Part shown: positions 43,300-54,745 of the stretch, piece after piece
How the letters are laid out: each line of letters opens with the position of its first letter
Numbering within the stretch: the first letter of the stretch is position 1
From: Bactericera cockerelli
Lineage: Eukaryota; Arthropoda; Insecta; Hemiptera; Triozidae
Length of the DNA: 64,000 nucleotides
Reading direction: 5' to 3'
NCBI GenBank assembly: GCA_024516035.1
Contig: CM044964.1
Location: 17,365,084 to 17,429,083 of the forward strand
Notes under the pieces: model-generated
The model's database searches: none
What the model saw: only the letters and a program-made list of their open reading frames with translations
Told to the model about the DNA's origin: nothing
Made by a program: the position numbers and the translations under genes

Positions 43300-43430
43300 C
43301 AGAAAAAGATTCAGCCGTAAAATGTGGAGGTTAGTGTGTCAGATTTAGCGAAGAGGTTGAAAAATGACGACCCCTAGTCTGTTTGGGAAAAGACAAAGTG
43401 AAAGAAAAAGAGAAAAAAAAGAAAAAAGAG
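43300..43430 (+). repeat. Dispersed 3'-tail repeat, copy 3
   Basis: gattcagccgtaaaatgtgg, gacgacccctagtctgtttg, ggaaaagacaaagtg. Ends in an A-rich run to 43470, as expected for a retroposed 3' end. Confidence 0.6.
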
Positions 43431-44766
43431 ACAAAAGAAAAGAAAAAAAAAAAAAAAAAAAAGAAAAAAAGTGAAATGTTAAAACTGACTACCCGATGTT
43501 TTAGCGACTTCGAAAAACACCCAACTAGGAGGCATCACATTTAAAATTTTGACAGAATTATAGGGTCCAAAGAAAAACATAAGGGGCCACAGAAAGAATG
43601 AAACTTTTGACCTAGAAATTAAGACATAGAAAACTTTAAGGAAAGATGGAGAGAGGAGAGAGAAGTGAAGAGGAAGCGGAGAAGGCAGTAACTTTTTCTT
43701 GGTGTATACACTCCGCCTCAAACTTTTTGTGGTTTTATTTAATAACCCTAAGTCTGAGCTTTCATCAGAGATTCCTCTATCATCTTCTCTCTCTCCTTTC
43801 ACTGTTTCTCATCCATTTCTGTGTTTTATTTTCTCTCTTTCTATTCCCTCTTCTCTTTCTCTCTCTCTTCTTGCCCTCTGATCTGTAGCTCTTTCTTAAC
43901 TTTCTTCAGTTTGGTATCTCTCTCTCTTTCTCTTATTTTTTTTTTTACTATTTATTTAACATATTTCTTTTTCATATTTGAAAAGTCATATAGATGTAGG
44001 TCAAAATATTTGGTACAGACATGAATTCGTACTATGAGACAACCCAAAATCTAATCTCCAGTTATTGAAATAGTGCTAATACACATACATATAGTACCTA
44101 TTTATACAAGTACAGCGAGGCCAGGAATTGGTGGGTGTCCACTCAAATTTCTCGCTATTCCTGACCAAAAACAGGCTAAAAAACGAAATTTTCAATATCA
44201 ATATAACGAGGTAAGATACATGGAATAAAGCATCATGGTTATAAAATCAATATTTTGTTGAAAAACGTCAAATTTCGTAGATTTAGTTATTTTTTCCTAT
44301 GTAATTCAGAAAGAAATACCTTAAGATTATTTCCTGTGTTACAGCCATGCCTTATTGTACTTTTTCCATAGAAATGCCTCGGAGTGCCTCATGGGTTTCT
44401 GTTTTGATCAAAGTAATTTACACCTCATGTTTGTTAGGAGAAGTGTTTGCAGTCTACTTTTCAGCGTAGACTGCAGAGTCTCATTTTCTTAAACGTGCCA
44501 TAATGACTGCCTTCTTTATTGCAGTGGCAGCGAAGTAATTGTGGTGGAGGCATCTTATTTCCTCTGAATGTTTCTCTACATAATTATTATGGGGGGGAGC
44601 GGGAGAGGAAGGAGGGAGCGGGAGAGGAAGGAGGGAGAGGGAGGAGAAGGAGAGAGAGAGAGAGAGAGAGAGGGAGGAGAAGAAGGGAGAGGGAGGAAAA
44701 AGAGAGAGAGAGAGAGAGAGGAGCTGTGAGTTGAGAGGGAAAGAGAGATGGAACTGTGAGAGAGGT
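43431..44766. repeat. A-rich, CT-rich and GA-rich tracts
   Basis: A-run at 43442-43462; CT tracts 43770-43960; GA tract 44590-44765 with (GA)n. Frames in these are artefacts. 44040-44480 is ordinary AT-rich DNA with nothing recognised. Confidence 0.7.
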
Positions 44767-44830
44767 AAAGTTAAAGTTATCATATTTGTGTTAACCACTT
44801 TCGTGATATCACAATAAACACAAACTCAAA
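44767..44830 (-). repeat. F4 SINE tail fragment
   Basis: aagttaaagttatcatattt, gtgttaaccactttcgtgat, atcacaa: complement of the F4 3' end. Confidence 0.75.
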
Positions 44831-45012
44831 GAGAGAGAGAGAGAGAGAAACAATTTTATTTTTTTATTAAACAAACAAAATGAACTGCCAGCTTTTAACT
44901 GGTTGCTTAATACACAGCATACTCATCAAAAGATCTTGTCTTCATTTTTTTTTTCATTTATGTTTACTTATTCTCGATTTGTAAATACCTATATATACAT
45001 ATATGTATATGT

Positions 45013-45080
45013 AAGTAAATCCACGCTGAAACCGAGACTTGCATCACCGACCTCTAGGTTACAATTTCGCCGTCTTATAG
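45013..45080 (-). repeat. F4 SINE head fragment
   Basis: ccacgctgaaaccgagactt, accgacctctaggttacaa, cgccgtcttat: complement of the F4 head with its B-box altered. Confidence 0.75.
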
Positions 45081-46185
45081 GGTGGTATTAGAGGTACATA
45101 GAACGTAGACGTAGAGGCATTATGATAATTATTATTAAGAGCTGATTATTATAGAGGTAGAGTCATAATCTTGTAATTATAGAGGTGGTTTTAATAGAAG
45201 TTAGAGGTATGCATTAGGCGGTAAAAGTTATAAATATTTAGGGAAGATTAATAATAGAGTAGTCTGTAGGTGGGGAGTTATGGAGAGAGGGGTATGTAGG
45301 AGAAGTTTAGTGTAATATTGAGAGGTGTAGGTGTTGGTTAAATGTGTTTGCGATGTTTGGGGGAAGTGTAAGTAATATTTAGAGCGTTAAGTAGGTAGCA
45401 GGTAATAGTTTGTAAGGTAGGTAGGTAAGTAGAAGGTTAGAGGTAGAGGGGCAGGTTGGTGGTGAGTAATAGTTAGAGGGGTAGGTAGGTGGCGAGCAAT
45501 AGTTAGAGGGGTAAATAGGTGGCGAGTAATAGTTAGAGGGGTAAGTAGGTATTAGAAGGTAATAGTTAGAGGGTTAATTAGGTGGCGGGTAATAGTTAAA
45601 GGGGTAAATAGATGGCGAGTAATAGTTAGAGGGGTAAATAGGTGGCGAGTAATAGTTAGAGGGGTAAATAGGTGGCGAGTAATAGTTAGAGGGGTAAATA
45701 GGTGGCGAGTAATAGTTAGAGGGGTAAGTAGGTATTAGAAGGTAATAGTTAGAGGGTTAATTAGGTGGCGGGTAATAGTTAAAGGGGTAAATAGATGGCG
45801 AGTAATAGTTAGAGGGGTAAATAGGTGGCGAGTAATAGTTAGAGGGGTAAATAGGTGGCGAGTAATAGTTAGAGGGGTAAGTAGGTATTAGAAGGTAATA
45901 GTTAGAGGGTTAATTAGGTGGCGGGTAATAGTTAGAGGGGTAAATAGGTGGCGAGTAATAGTTAGAGGGGTAAGTAGGTATTAGAAGGTAATAGTTAGAG
46001 GGTTAATTAGGTGGCGGGTAATAGTTAGAGGGGTAAATAGGTGGCGAGTAATAGTTAGAGGGGTAAGTAGGTATTAGAAGGTAATAGTTAGAGGGTTAAT
46101 TAGGTGGCGGGTAATAGTTAAAGGGGTAAATAGATGGCGGGTAATAGCTAGAGGGGTAGGTAAGTGTCGGGTTATAGTTAGAGGG
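45081..46185 (+). repeat. 30-bp G-rich minisatellite with higher-order repeats
   Basis: From about 45420 the unit taatagttagaggggtaaat plus aggtggcgag repeats about 25 times. A marker variant with gtattagaagg occurs at 45549, 45732, 45885, 45979 and 46071: spacings 183, 153, 94 and 92, each close to a multiple of 30. This shows amplification of blocks of three to six units. The 45081-45420 part is a diverged prelude of the same words. The strand is strongly G over C. Confidence 0.92.
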
Positions 46186-46581
46186 GAAAAATAGTAGCTA
46201 GAGATATGATGGGGTAGACTAATGTTTACAAGGGGGGAAAGTAATCAAAGTAATGTTGCAAAGTAATGGCTGAAGGTGTAATTACATGAGGTATAATAGC
46301 AAACAATTAAAATTGGCACTGTAGCGAAGTTTGTATGAGAGCCAGTCACTTTTATTACCCCCTCCCCCCCTGTGAAGTTTTATAATGAGCTACGTGTCCT
46401 TAATGAGGGGGGGGGGGGGTATGTGAAATGAGGTTATGTGTTTGTGGTGGTGTCAAAACCTCCACGAACAGCGTTTCTATGTCTCCTTGTTCTTTGTGTT
46501 ACAAACGTTGCTAATGTCCAGGAGCCTCCACAGTAATTTATTAATGGCGTCACTAGCTTATTATTATTATCATCATCATTT
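46186..46581. other. Intergenic DNA, nothing recognised
   Basis: Contains a run of 11 G near 46408. No gene. Confidence 0.5.
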
Positions 46582-46730
46582 GCACCGACCTCAGTGGTAG
46601 CTTGATCGATAAGGCGGCGGACTTGTAGTCTGGAGGTCGTTGGTTGAAGTCCTGGTTTCAGCGTGAGTTTAGTAAAGCAAGTTTGAGTAGTTGTGATATC
46701 ACAAAAGTGATTAACACAAATAAGATAACA
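46582..46730 (+). repeat. F4 tRNA-derived SINE, copy 4
   Basis: caccgacctcagtggtagct, tgatcgataaggcggcgg, ggaggtcgttggttgaagtc, gtgagtttagtaaagcaagt, gatatcacaaaagtgattaa, ending with aaataagataac. Confidence 0.93.
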
Positions 46731-47032
46731 GCTATCATCATTTGCTCAATTTGTTTTTGCAGTGGAATGAAAAGTATACCAATCCTCGATTGTAAATTGG
46801 TAAAACCGTTATAAGATGTTTTTTCTCTCTTCTGTTAACATTTCCTGTTTGTAAATTTCTGTCAATTATTTTGGTATAAAGAGAAATAAAAACATTTATT
46901 ATGAACTTCCCATCTACTGAGTGGCCCATAGGAAATTTAAAAATTCAAACATTTATCATGGAATATTTTTTATTAAAAATGGACAGTATTGTACAGATGG
47001 TTGTTTAACTAAGAATGAAGAAAAGTTAAAGT
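46731..47032. other. AT-rich DNA between inverted F4 SINEs
   Basis: No gene seen. The flanking F4 copies point toward each other. Confidence 0.5.
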
Positions 47033-47145
47033 TATCATACTACTCAAACTCGCTTTAGTAAATATTTGTTTTGCTTGGCACTTGAACCACAGACCTCCAG
47101 GATACAAGTCCGCCGCCTTATCAATCATGATACTGAGGCCGGTTG
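47033..47145 (-). repeat. F4 tRNA-derived SINE, copy 5
   Basis: Complement of the F4 order: tactcaaactcgctttagta, cttggcacttgaaccacaga, tacaagtccgccgccttatc. Inverted relative to copy 4, 300 bp away. Confidence 0.9.
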
Positions 47146-48560
47146 CTACTGAGGACATCAGAACTTAGTTACCACACTGTATAGTTAAAATAATGAACCA
47201 CACTGTATAGTTTTTATCTACATAGTAAATAAATATAAATACAGGATACAGGCTGCATTCGGGATTAATGTTTCTCCTGTAAACACATCCCTGTTTTCCA
47301 TTCTCTCCACATCTGAGCATTATTTACTCAAACAAGCTGACCACAAAGAGATGAAAGCTACAAAGGTATTTCAGTACCTTTCTTTCTTCCTCCTTCTCTC
47401 GTTTTTCTTACATTTTCCCCTTCTCTTTCTCCATTTTCCTGACTTTTTCTTTTTAATTATTCCTTCTATCTCCCCCACCCCCTACAATACCTCTTCTCCA
47501 TTCTTCCTCTATTCTGCCCCCCTTTGTTGTTCTGTTTCTCCCCTTTACTCCTTCTTCCCTTACTCCCTCCGTCATTTTACTTCTTAATCTAATACATTCA
47601 CATAGGCATTATCCCTTCACTGGTATTATTTTCCCTTTATATTCCCTCTAGTTTCACAGCCCTTTCCTTTTTCTCCTCTCTCCTAACTCTCTAGTCTCTC
47701 CCCCTAGATTCTCTACTCTCTTACCTTGATCTCTCTTCTTTCTCCCCTCCTTTTAGTTTCTTATTCGTTGACTTCTCTTCTTTCTCCCCTCCTCTTAATC
47801 TCTTATTCGTTGCTCTCTCTTCTTTCTCCCCTCCTCTTAATCTCTAATTCGTTGCTCTCTCTTCTTTCTCCCCTCCTCTTAATCTCTTATTCGTTGCTCT
47901 CTCTTCTTTCTCCCCTCCTCTTAATCTCTCCTTCATCTCTACCTCCTGTCCCCTTCCTCTCTTCGTATGTCTGTCTCCTATCTCCCTCCACAATCTTATC
48001 TCTCCTCTACCTTCCTCTTTCCCTCCCTTCACCTTTCTTCCCTTTCCTCTGTCTTACTCTTTTTCTCTCTCCCTTCGCCTCTCTCACTTTCTCTCTCTCA
48101 CACATATCTCTGTTCCACCTCTCTCCCTCTCTATTTTTTCCTCCAAAATCTTATCTCTTCCTCTCCCTTTACATCCCTTCTCTTCTATCGCTTTCCCTTC
48201 TCTCGTTATTCCATCCTTCTCCTCCCTCCATCCTCCTGCTATCATAATTGATGTTTGCTTTGCTCTCACATCAAACCACAAAGGGACCGCTCAGAAAAAG
48301 AAATATCAAAGGCACAATACATAAGATTAACCCAGATTAGGCCTTTTCACTCCCGCTCACTCAACAATACAAGTACTTTCATCCCTAAATACTTATCTCT
48401 CTCTCCCTATCGCTTTCTCCCTATCTCTCTCTCTCTCTCTCTCTATATATCTCTCTCCTCCTATCTCTCTCTCTCACTCTCACTTTTTCTCCCTACCTCC
48501 CTATCTTTATTCTATTTTCCCCTCCATTTTATTCATCTTTCTGTAACAATCTCATCTCTC
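47146..48560. repeat. CT-rich tract with 42-bp tandem repeat (47720-47935)
   Basis: Units of 42 bp (ttattcgttgctctctcttc, tttctcccctcctcttaatc) repeat about five times from 47720; 42 is 14 codons, so a 173-aa Ser/Leu/Pro frame stays open. It is not a gene. The surrounding 47370-48540 is CT-rich with (TC)n microsatellites. Confidence 0.85.
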
Positions 48561-50048
48561 ATTTTATATATTTGTTTCCTTTTGTCCATCTAACTCTTTT
48601 CATTCCATTTGCTTCGTCCATCCATACCCTCTCCAGGTCTGATTTTCCAACCTCTTTCGCTCAGTTAGAAAAGGGCAGAATCATGGGAGATTTCTAATAA
48701 GTGTTTGCTGCTGGTCTGTAATAAATTCATGTGTTTAAGTATAAGTATAACCTATATATACGTACGAAAATACGAAATAAATGTGAAATTCAAGATCATC
48801 ATGGCTGTCATGATACTCTCAACTTCTGTGACATTTTTTTTTTTTTTTTTAACATAGGACTTGTAAAGAACCAACTTTTCTCCTTTTTGTCTGGGGTTGC
48901 AGCAGCTTTGCACCTCCTTCGAACACTGGCCGCGCCTGGCTGGTAGTATTGCAAGACGAGGAAAGATAATGGAGAATTGAGAGGTAAAGAATATACCCCC
49001 TTCTTGGAGGGTTGGAAAATGGAGGAAGAGGAAGAGGAGTTGAAGGAGGTAAATAAGGAGTATAAAAAGGGGCGGAGAAGGGGGAAACGGAGACGAAAAG
49101 GTAAAGAAGAAGGAAGAGGAGTGGACGGAGGTAAAGAAGAAGGTATATAAAGAGGGGCGGAGAAGGAGGTACAAAAAGAAGCGTAGGAAGAGAGGTAAGA
49201 GCAAAAAGTACTGAAATACCTCTGTAGCTTTTGCACCCTTTGCGGTGGAATTGTTTGAGTAAATAATGTGGAAACAAAACCAGGTATGTGGAAGATGTGT
49301 TCCATGAGACTGGCTGACTTTTCTGAGAATTAGAGAAACAGGAGAAGAGTAGAAAGGAGGAGGGAGGATAATAAATACGAAACATTCAATAGGTAAGAGG
49401 AGAGGACAATGAGGGTGGGAGGGGGGGGGGAATAAATACGGAACATGTAGAGAAGAAGTTAGGAGTGGGAGGATAATAATTGAGGAGGAGGAAGAGAAAT
49501 ATGAGATTTTAGAGGTGAAGTAAGCTAAGTGGCAGGGCATGTGTAAGGCATTAACTTCGCTCTGGATTACAAGACAATTGTAGATCTAAATTAAAATAAT
49601 GTTTTTCTATATTTCATTTTGTAAATATTGTTAAGTATTTTTTCCCTTAATAATTCGATAGTAATTTATTGTTGATTATTTTGTATAAAAATAGATAAAA
49701 TTAGGAGGACAATGAGGAAAAAAAGAGGAGATGAATGAGTAGAGAAGGAGGCAGAGAAAGAGGCAGAGGAAGAGAATAAGGATGGTTGGAGGATATACTG
49801 TGTATGAGCAAGAGAAAGGTGGAGAGGCAAATGGAGGTGATGAGGAGGAGGAGGAAAATTTAGGAAGTGGACAAGGAGGCAAGTAATAAATTCGGGGAGA
49901 ATAAGGAAGAGAGGAAAGAGAAGTTGTATTTATCAACATTTACGATATTTTTCGTAAATGCCATGGGAAATTTGGTCACACAAGAAACCCCTCAAAAGAC
50001 ATTTTGAGAGACTAATAACTCAATATTTAGAGGTATTATACATAAAGC
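48561..50048. repeat. Intergenic DNA with GA-rich tracts
   Basis: 48960-49520 and 49690-49930 are GA-rich and produce long artefact frames on the minus strand. 48880-48950 (ttttttgtctggggttgcag, ggccgcgcctggctggtagt) resembles 25340-25400 (tttttgtctgagggtgctat, accggccgcgcctggttgag), a small dispersed repeat. No gene seen. Confidence 0.65.
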
Positions 50049-50229
50049 GTGCACTGATAGCCAAGTGGTTAACGCGCTAGTCTGGTAATCCAGATAGCGT
50101 AGTGTTCGAATCCCACCCAGTGCATGATTTTTTTAATAAAACTGTATAAGAGTTATGTGGTATAGAAAATGTTCTGAGCATTAACCCCGCCTGGTAGTTA
50201 CCTTACACTAAAGAGTATTATTATTATTA
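50049..50229 (+). repeat. F2 tRNA-derived SINE, copy 6
   Basis: gtgcactgatagccaagtgg, ttaacgcgctagtctggtaa, agtgttcgaatcccaccc, body shortened, actaaagagtattattatta end. Confidence 0.93.
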
Positions 50230-50759
50230 CCAATAATACTTTCTATTTAGAGTTTTTATCTGCTTGTGTATTGTGTACCTATCTTTTCCTTAAAAAAAAT
50301 AGAAATCGGAACTTTATTATAGGTGAAAATAGAAGTTTCTCGTCTATTATTATTATTTTTTTATATTTTTGATGAACATCTTTTGAACATTCAGGTCATT
50401 TGAAGTGGAATTCCCCGTTATCGCTCCTGGAACTAGTACATTTCGGAAGGGAAAAAATATGATATCCATTTCTTAGGAAGAGAAAATAATAGCTTGAGAA
50501 GTGTAAAGTGAACTCAACACCCACAATATAATTTAGTCTTGGGGGATTTTGTGTAAAATGAAAAAATTCTCCCTCTGCACATTTCATTCTCTTTCATTCC
50601 CTTTCAATAGCTATTATATTATACCTGTATCTCCCTTTGTTTCTCTGATGCATCTCTCTCTCTCTCTCCCTCTTTATCCGTTATTTCCCCTTTACCGCAC
50701 TGAGCTAGACTTGATCATATTCTTCTATTCTTTTCCTAACCCTAACCCTATCCCTCTCC

Positions 50760-50794
<35 letters not shown>

Positions 50795-52482
50795 CTCTCC
50801 TGCTCTGACCTAGACTAGATCTTATTCTTCTATTCTTTTCTTATTATTCTCCCTCTCTCTTTCTCTCATGCATTTGAAAGCAAGGTTAAACCCAAATAAA
50901 AAAGGCCACATCAAATACATGATAGGCACATTATTTTTACTGTACCATAATAATTATTTGTGTCGTTTTTTTAGAGTCTAGAAAATAAAAAAACAGAGAA
51001 GTTATTTAAAACTTGATAACCCAGATTAAAAAATAAAATGCGGGCTCACACAGCTAGCCATGGCAGAAACTTCAATAGGAAGATACAAGGGATGAAAAAC
51101 AAAGAGAGATGGTGTAGTGAGAGAGAGAAAGAGAGGAGGGGAAAATCTATTTGAGAGAGAAAGAAAAGGGGAGAAAAAAGAGATTAGGGAAGAGTGAGAG
51201 GGAGGGTGAAACAGAGAGGGAGGAGATAGAGAAAGAGAGGTAGACAGGAAGAGATAGATAGGCAAGGAGACAGATTGAGAGGGAGGAGAAGATATAGAAA
51301 GAGATAAATACAGAGAGATATTAGACATGGAAAAAGAGTGAGAAGGAGGAGAAGAAAAAGAAAAAGGAGAGATAAATACAGAAAGAAAGGTATGAATAGA
51401 GAGAGAGAGAGAGAGATAGATAGGGAAGGAGATAGACAGGGAGAGAGATTGAGAGAAAGGAGATAGATAGACAGAAAGAGTGAAAAGGAGGAGAAGAGAT
51501 AGAAATGAAGAGAAAAAGAGATAAATACAGAAAGAGAGGTATGAAGGGAGTAAGAGAGAGGGATAGGGAAGAAGATAGACAGGAATAAAGAGTGAGAAGG
51601 AGGAGAAGAGAGAGAAATAAAGAGAAAAAGATAGAAAGAAAAAAAGAGAGATATACCGAAAGAGAGGTATGAAGGGAGAGAGAGAGAGAGAAAGAGTAAT
51701 AGGGAAGGAGATAAGACAGGGAAAAAGATTTAAAGGGAGGAAAAGAGAGAAGTACCGAAAGAGAGGTATGAAGGGAGAGTGAGTGAGAGGGAGGAGTAGG
51801 GAGAGAGAGAAAGATATATAGAGAGAGAAATACAGAAAGAGAGGGCATAGACAGAGTGGGGACTAAAGAGAAATGGTTTCCTGTAGTATTTTTTTCATCC
51901 TTTTCGTGACATTTTTTTGCACTCCAGGACATTCTTGCAGGATTTGTGGAGAGTACTTTCTCTTGTCCTCAATGAGGCCTCTTGAGGGACTCGACCTCGC
52001 TCACAAGTGTCTACACTGAGGGATGTGATGAGTGCCTAGACTGAGGGATGTGAGGGATATGACAAGTGCCTACACTGAGGGATGTGAGGGACATGATGAG
52101 GGATGTGATGAGGGAGATGCAGGAGGAATTGAAGAGAGAAGGGTGAAAGAGAAAAAGGTATTTATAAGAGAAAGGTATAGAAACTGATGGAGAAGTGAGA
52201 GAGAGAAAGAGATGGACTAGTGAGAGAGAGAGAGAGGGAGAGAGAGGGAGAGAGAGAAAGAGAGATAAAGAAAAAAATGGAGTAGTGGGAGAGAGTGAGA
52301 GAGAGCGTTAAAAAAAGATGGACTAGTGAGAGACATATGGAGTAGTGAGAGAGAGAGGGAGAGAGAGAAACAAATAGAGTAGTGAGAGAGAGAGAGAGAG
52401 AGAGAGAAATGGAGTTATGTGAAGGAGGAACACGTGGACTGAGAGGATGATAATGAGGAATAGAAACGTTGTGTGGGATTTT
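50230..52482. repeat. AT-rich DNA then CT/GA-rich tracts
   Basis: 50640-50870 is CT-rich with (TC)n. 51060-51890 and 52100-52430 are GA-rich and give 100-203 aa Ser/Leu frames on the minus strand, which are artefacts. 51980-52110 holds short repeats of ctacactgagggatgtga. Confidence 0.75.
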
Positions 52483-52985
52483 GACATTTTCATGTCTTTG
52501 CTCTGGCACATAACCAAAATTATGTGACGAAATTATGTAACGATATTATGTAACGATATTATGTAACGATATTATGTAACGATATTGACATTTTCATGTC
52601 TTTGCTCTGGCACATAACCAAAATTATGTGATGAAATTATGTAACGATATTATGTAACGATATTGACATTTTCATGTCTTTGCTCTGGCACATAACCAAA
52701 ATTATGTGACGAAATTATGTAACGATATTATGTAACGATATTATGTAACGAAATTATGTAACGATATTATGTAACGATATTATGTAACGATATTATGTAA
52801 CGATATTATGTAACGATATTATGTAACGATATTATGTAACGATATTATGTAACGAAATTATGTAACGAAATTATGTAACGATATTATGTAACGATATTAT
52901 GTAACGATATTATGTAACGAAATTATGTAACGATATTATGTAACGATATTATGTAACGAAATTATGTAACGAAATATTGAATTGT
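52483..52985 (+). repeat. 13-bp satellite arrays with repeated flank (TTATGTAACGATA)
   Basis: Three starts of the left flank (gacattttcatgtctttgct, ctggcacataaccaaaatta) at 52490, 52586 and 52665 each lead into an array of the 13-bp unit; the last array has about 20 units up to 52975, then gaaatattgaattgtaaagg. cacataa/ttatgtg in the flank form a small hairpin. The whole is the inverted partner of 1-230. Confidence 0.93.
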
Positions 52986-53168
52986 AAAGGGGAGAGAGAG
53001 GGAAAGTGTGTGTCATGCGCACAATGGCGAAGTATTGAATTGTAGAGGGAGAGAAGAGAGAAGGTATGTGTCATGCGCACAATACGAAATTTGGTCAGTT
53101 GGGTTTTGGACCTTGAATAGTAAAGATGAAAATGTCCCAATGGTTGCAGACTCGTATGCAAGCGTTTT
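52983..53168 (+). repeat. 185-bp duplicated segment, copy 1
   Basis: Runs from aaaggggagagagagg to tatgcaagcgtttt and recurs at 53441-53622 with very few changes. Within it, gtgtcatgcgcacaatg is itself repeated with gtgtcatgcgcacaatacg. Confidence 0.92.
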
Positions 53169-53440
53169 GACATTTTGACATTTTCATGTCTTTGCTCTGG
53201 CACATAACCAAAATTATGTGACGAAATTATGTAACGATATTATGTAACGATATTTGGTAATATTATGTACCTAGGTACAAATAAATAATTACAAAAACAT
53301 GCATATTATGTGAGCATATAATAAAAAAGAGAAGTTGTTCTGCCATTACTTATTTTATATTTTGTCTAGAAATACAACCATCTCAAATTTAAAAATGGCT
53401 TATTATGTAACGATATTATGTAACGAAATATTGAATTGTA
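53169..53440 (+). repeat. Second short satellite flank plus spacer
   Basis: The gacattttcatg flank and three satellite units (53173-53255), an AT-rich spacer, then two further units and the gaaatattgaattg right flank (53400-53440). It looks like an array split by inserted AT-rich DNA. Confidence 0.8.
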
Positions 53441-53622
53441 AAGGGAGAGAAGAGGGAAAGTGTGTGTCATGCGCACAATGGCGAAGTATTGAATTGTAGA
53501 GGGAGAGAAGAGAGAAGGTATGTGTCATGCGCACAATACGAAATTTGGTCAGTTGGGTTTTGGACCTTGAATAGTAAAGATGAAAATGTCCCAATGGTTG
53601 CAGACTCGTATGCAAGCGTTTT
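53441..53622 (+). repeat. 185-bp duplicated segment, copy 2
   Basis: See 52983-53168. The downstream flank of this copy leads to the tRNA-like sequence at 53668. Confidence 0.92.
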
Positions 53623-53667
53623 TTTAAACAAAAATTTAACATCGCTTTCAACTGCATGGTCATATCA

Positions 53668-53746
53668 GTAGTCACCGTGGCAGAGTGAGTTAGCGCGCTA
53701 GGCATTGTACGCATGGTGACCTGGGTTCGATTCCCAGCGGGGCAGG
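53668..53746 (+). repeat. tRNA-like sequence (SINE head or pseudogene)
   Basis: cgtggcagagtgagttagcg as A-box region and cctgggttcgattcccagcg as B-box and T arm, which pairs well. The acceptor ends gtcaccg and cggggca pair poorly, and a T-run (53750-53755) follows. It is probably a SINE head. A true tRNA cannot be fully excluded. Confidence 0.5.
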
Positions 53747-53755
53747 AATTTTTTT

Positions 53756-54577
53756 CGTGGTAGAAGTCTTAAAGGAAAGTTAAAACAACGATTGATAAAA
53801 ATAAGCATAGAAAGAAGAGTGGTGTTGAAAAAAGAGAAGAAGAGAGGGTCGGGAATAAAAATAGATTAAAAGAGAGGGGAGAACAGAAATAATAATTATG
53901 AAAGAGAGTGGGAGATATAAAGAGAAGAAAGAAAGAGAGGAGGCGGAACATAAATAAGAGAGAGAGAGAGAGTTGAAAAAAATAACAAATTTAGAGATAA
54001 TTAAGAGAAGAAAGGAATGCAGAATAGGAGAAAGCCAGGAATAAAAATAGATTGAAAGAGAAAGGAGAAAAGAAATAATATCAAAGAGAGAGGGAGATAT
54101 AAAGAGAAGAAAGAGAAAGAAGAGGCGGAAGATAAATAAGGAAGGGAGAGAGAAAGAGAGAGAGTTAGGTAGCTGTACTTGTATATACTTGACACTTTAG
54201 AGGTCTTGTGGGACGGCAATAGCTGTAAGGAGAGGTTAAAGGAGGGACTTGAGAGGAGGAGGAAGAGAGAGAGAGAGAGAGAAAGAAAGAGAGGGAGAGA
54301 GAGAGAGAGATAAGTGGGTTCTTGTCTTTGTCTTGGGAGCCATATTGTTTTATGTTGACCTATATTTGTTTATATCTAGGAAAAATACAGTACTTTCCTT
54401 ATTATAGGATAAGGAAAGTAAATTTCCAAACTATTGTATAACAGAGAACTCGGACTAAAGAACTCAAGAAATTTTGTAGCCTTATAATTATTATACTTGA
54501 CAAACAAATTTAGTTTTCTTAAGGTTTTTCTGAGGATGGGTTTTCAGATGGTGAAAGTTCCACCCCCAGGGAGTCAG
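53756..54577. repeat. GA-rich tracts and element D head (54390-54420, minus)
   Basis: 53780-54320 is GA-rich with a diverged tandem duplication (aataaaaatagattaaaaga at 53851 and aataaaaatagattgaaaga at 54041, 190 bp apart). 54390-54420 is the element D hairpin in reverse. Confidence 0.75.
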
Positions 54578-54745
54578 GTGGAATTTTCACCGTGGTTAAG
54601 AGCATTGGTTAGTGACCCGGAGGTTGCGGGTTCGAATCCCAATTAAAGTAAAAAATTGACCTATATTTTCCGTTTCTGGAATGGCATGGATGTAAAGGTA
54701 AAGTACCCTGAAGTATTGCGAAAGCGGTTCCGGCGCAACTAACTT
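54578..54745 (+). repeat. F1 tRNA-derived SINE, copy 2
   Basis: accgtggttaagagcattgg, cggaggttgcgggttcgaat, ccgtttctggaatggcatgg, atgtaaaggtaaagtaccct, ending with gcgaaagcggttccggcg. The tail shows what is missing from copy 1 at 6716. Confidence 0.88.

Noticed and set aside
47726..48247. 173-aa Ser/Leu/Pro-rich frame
   Set aside because: It translates a 42-bp tandem repeat and CT microsatellite; no domain or signal beyond composition.
50733..50753. cctaaccctaaccctatccc as a telomere-like repeat
   Set aside because: Only two units of CCCTAA in a CT-rich tract; insect telomeres usually carry TTAGG, and no array is present.
51321..51932. 203-aa minus-strand frame rich in Ser and Leu
   Set aside because: The + strand is a GA tract, so the minus strand lacks stops by composition.
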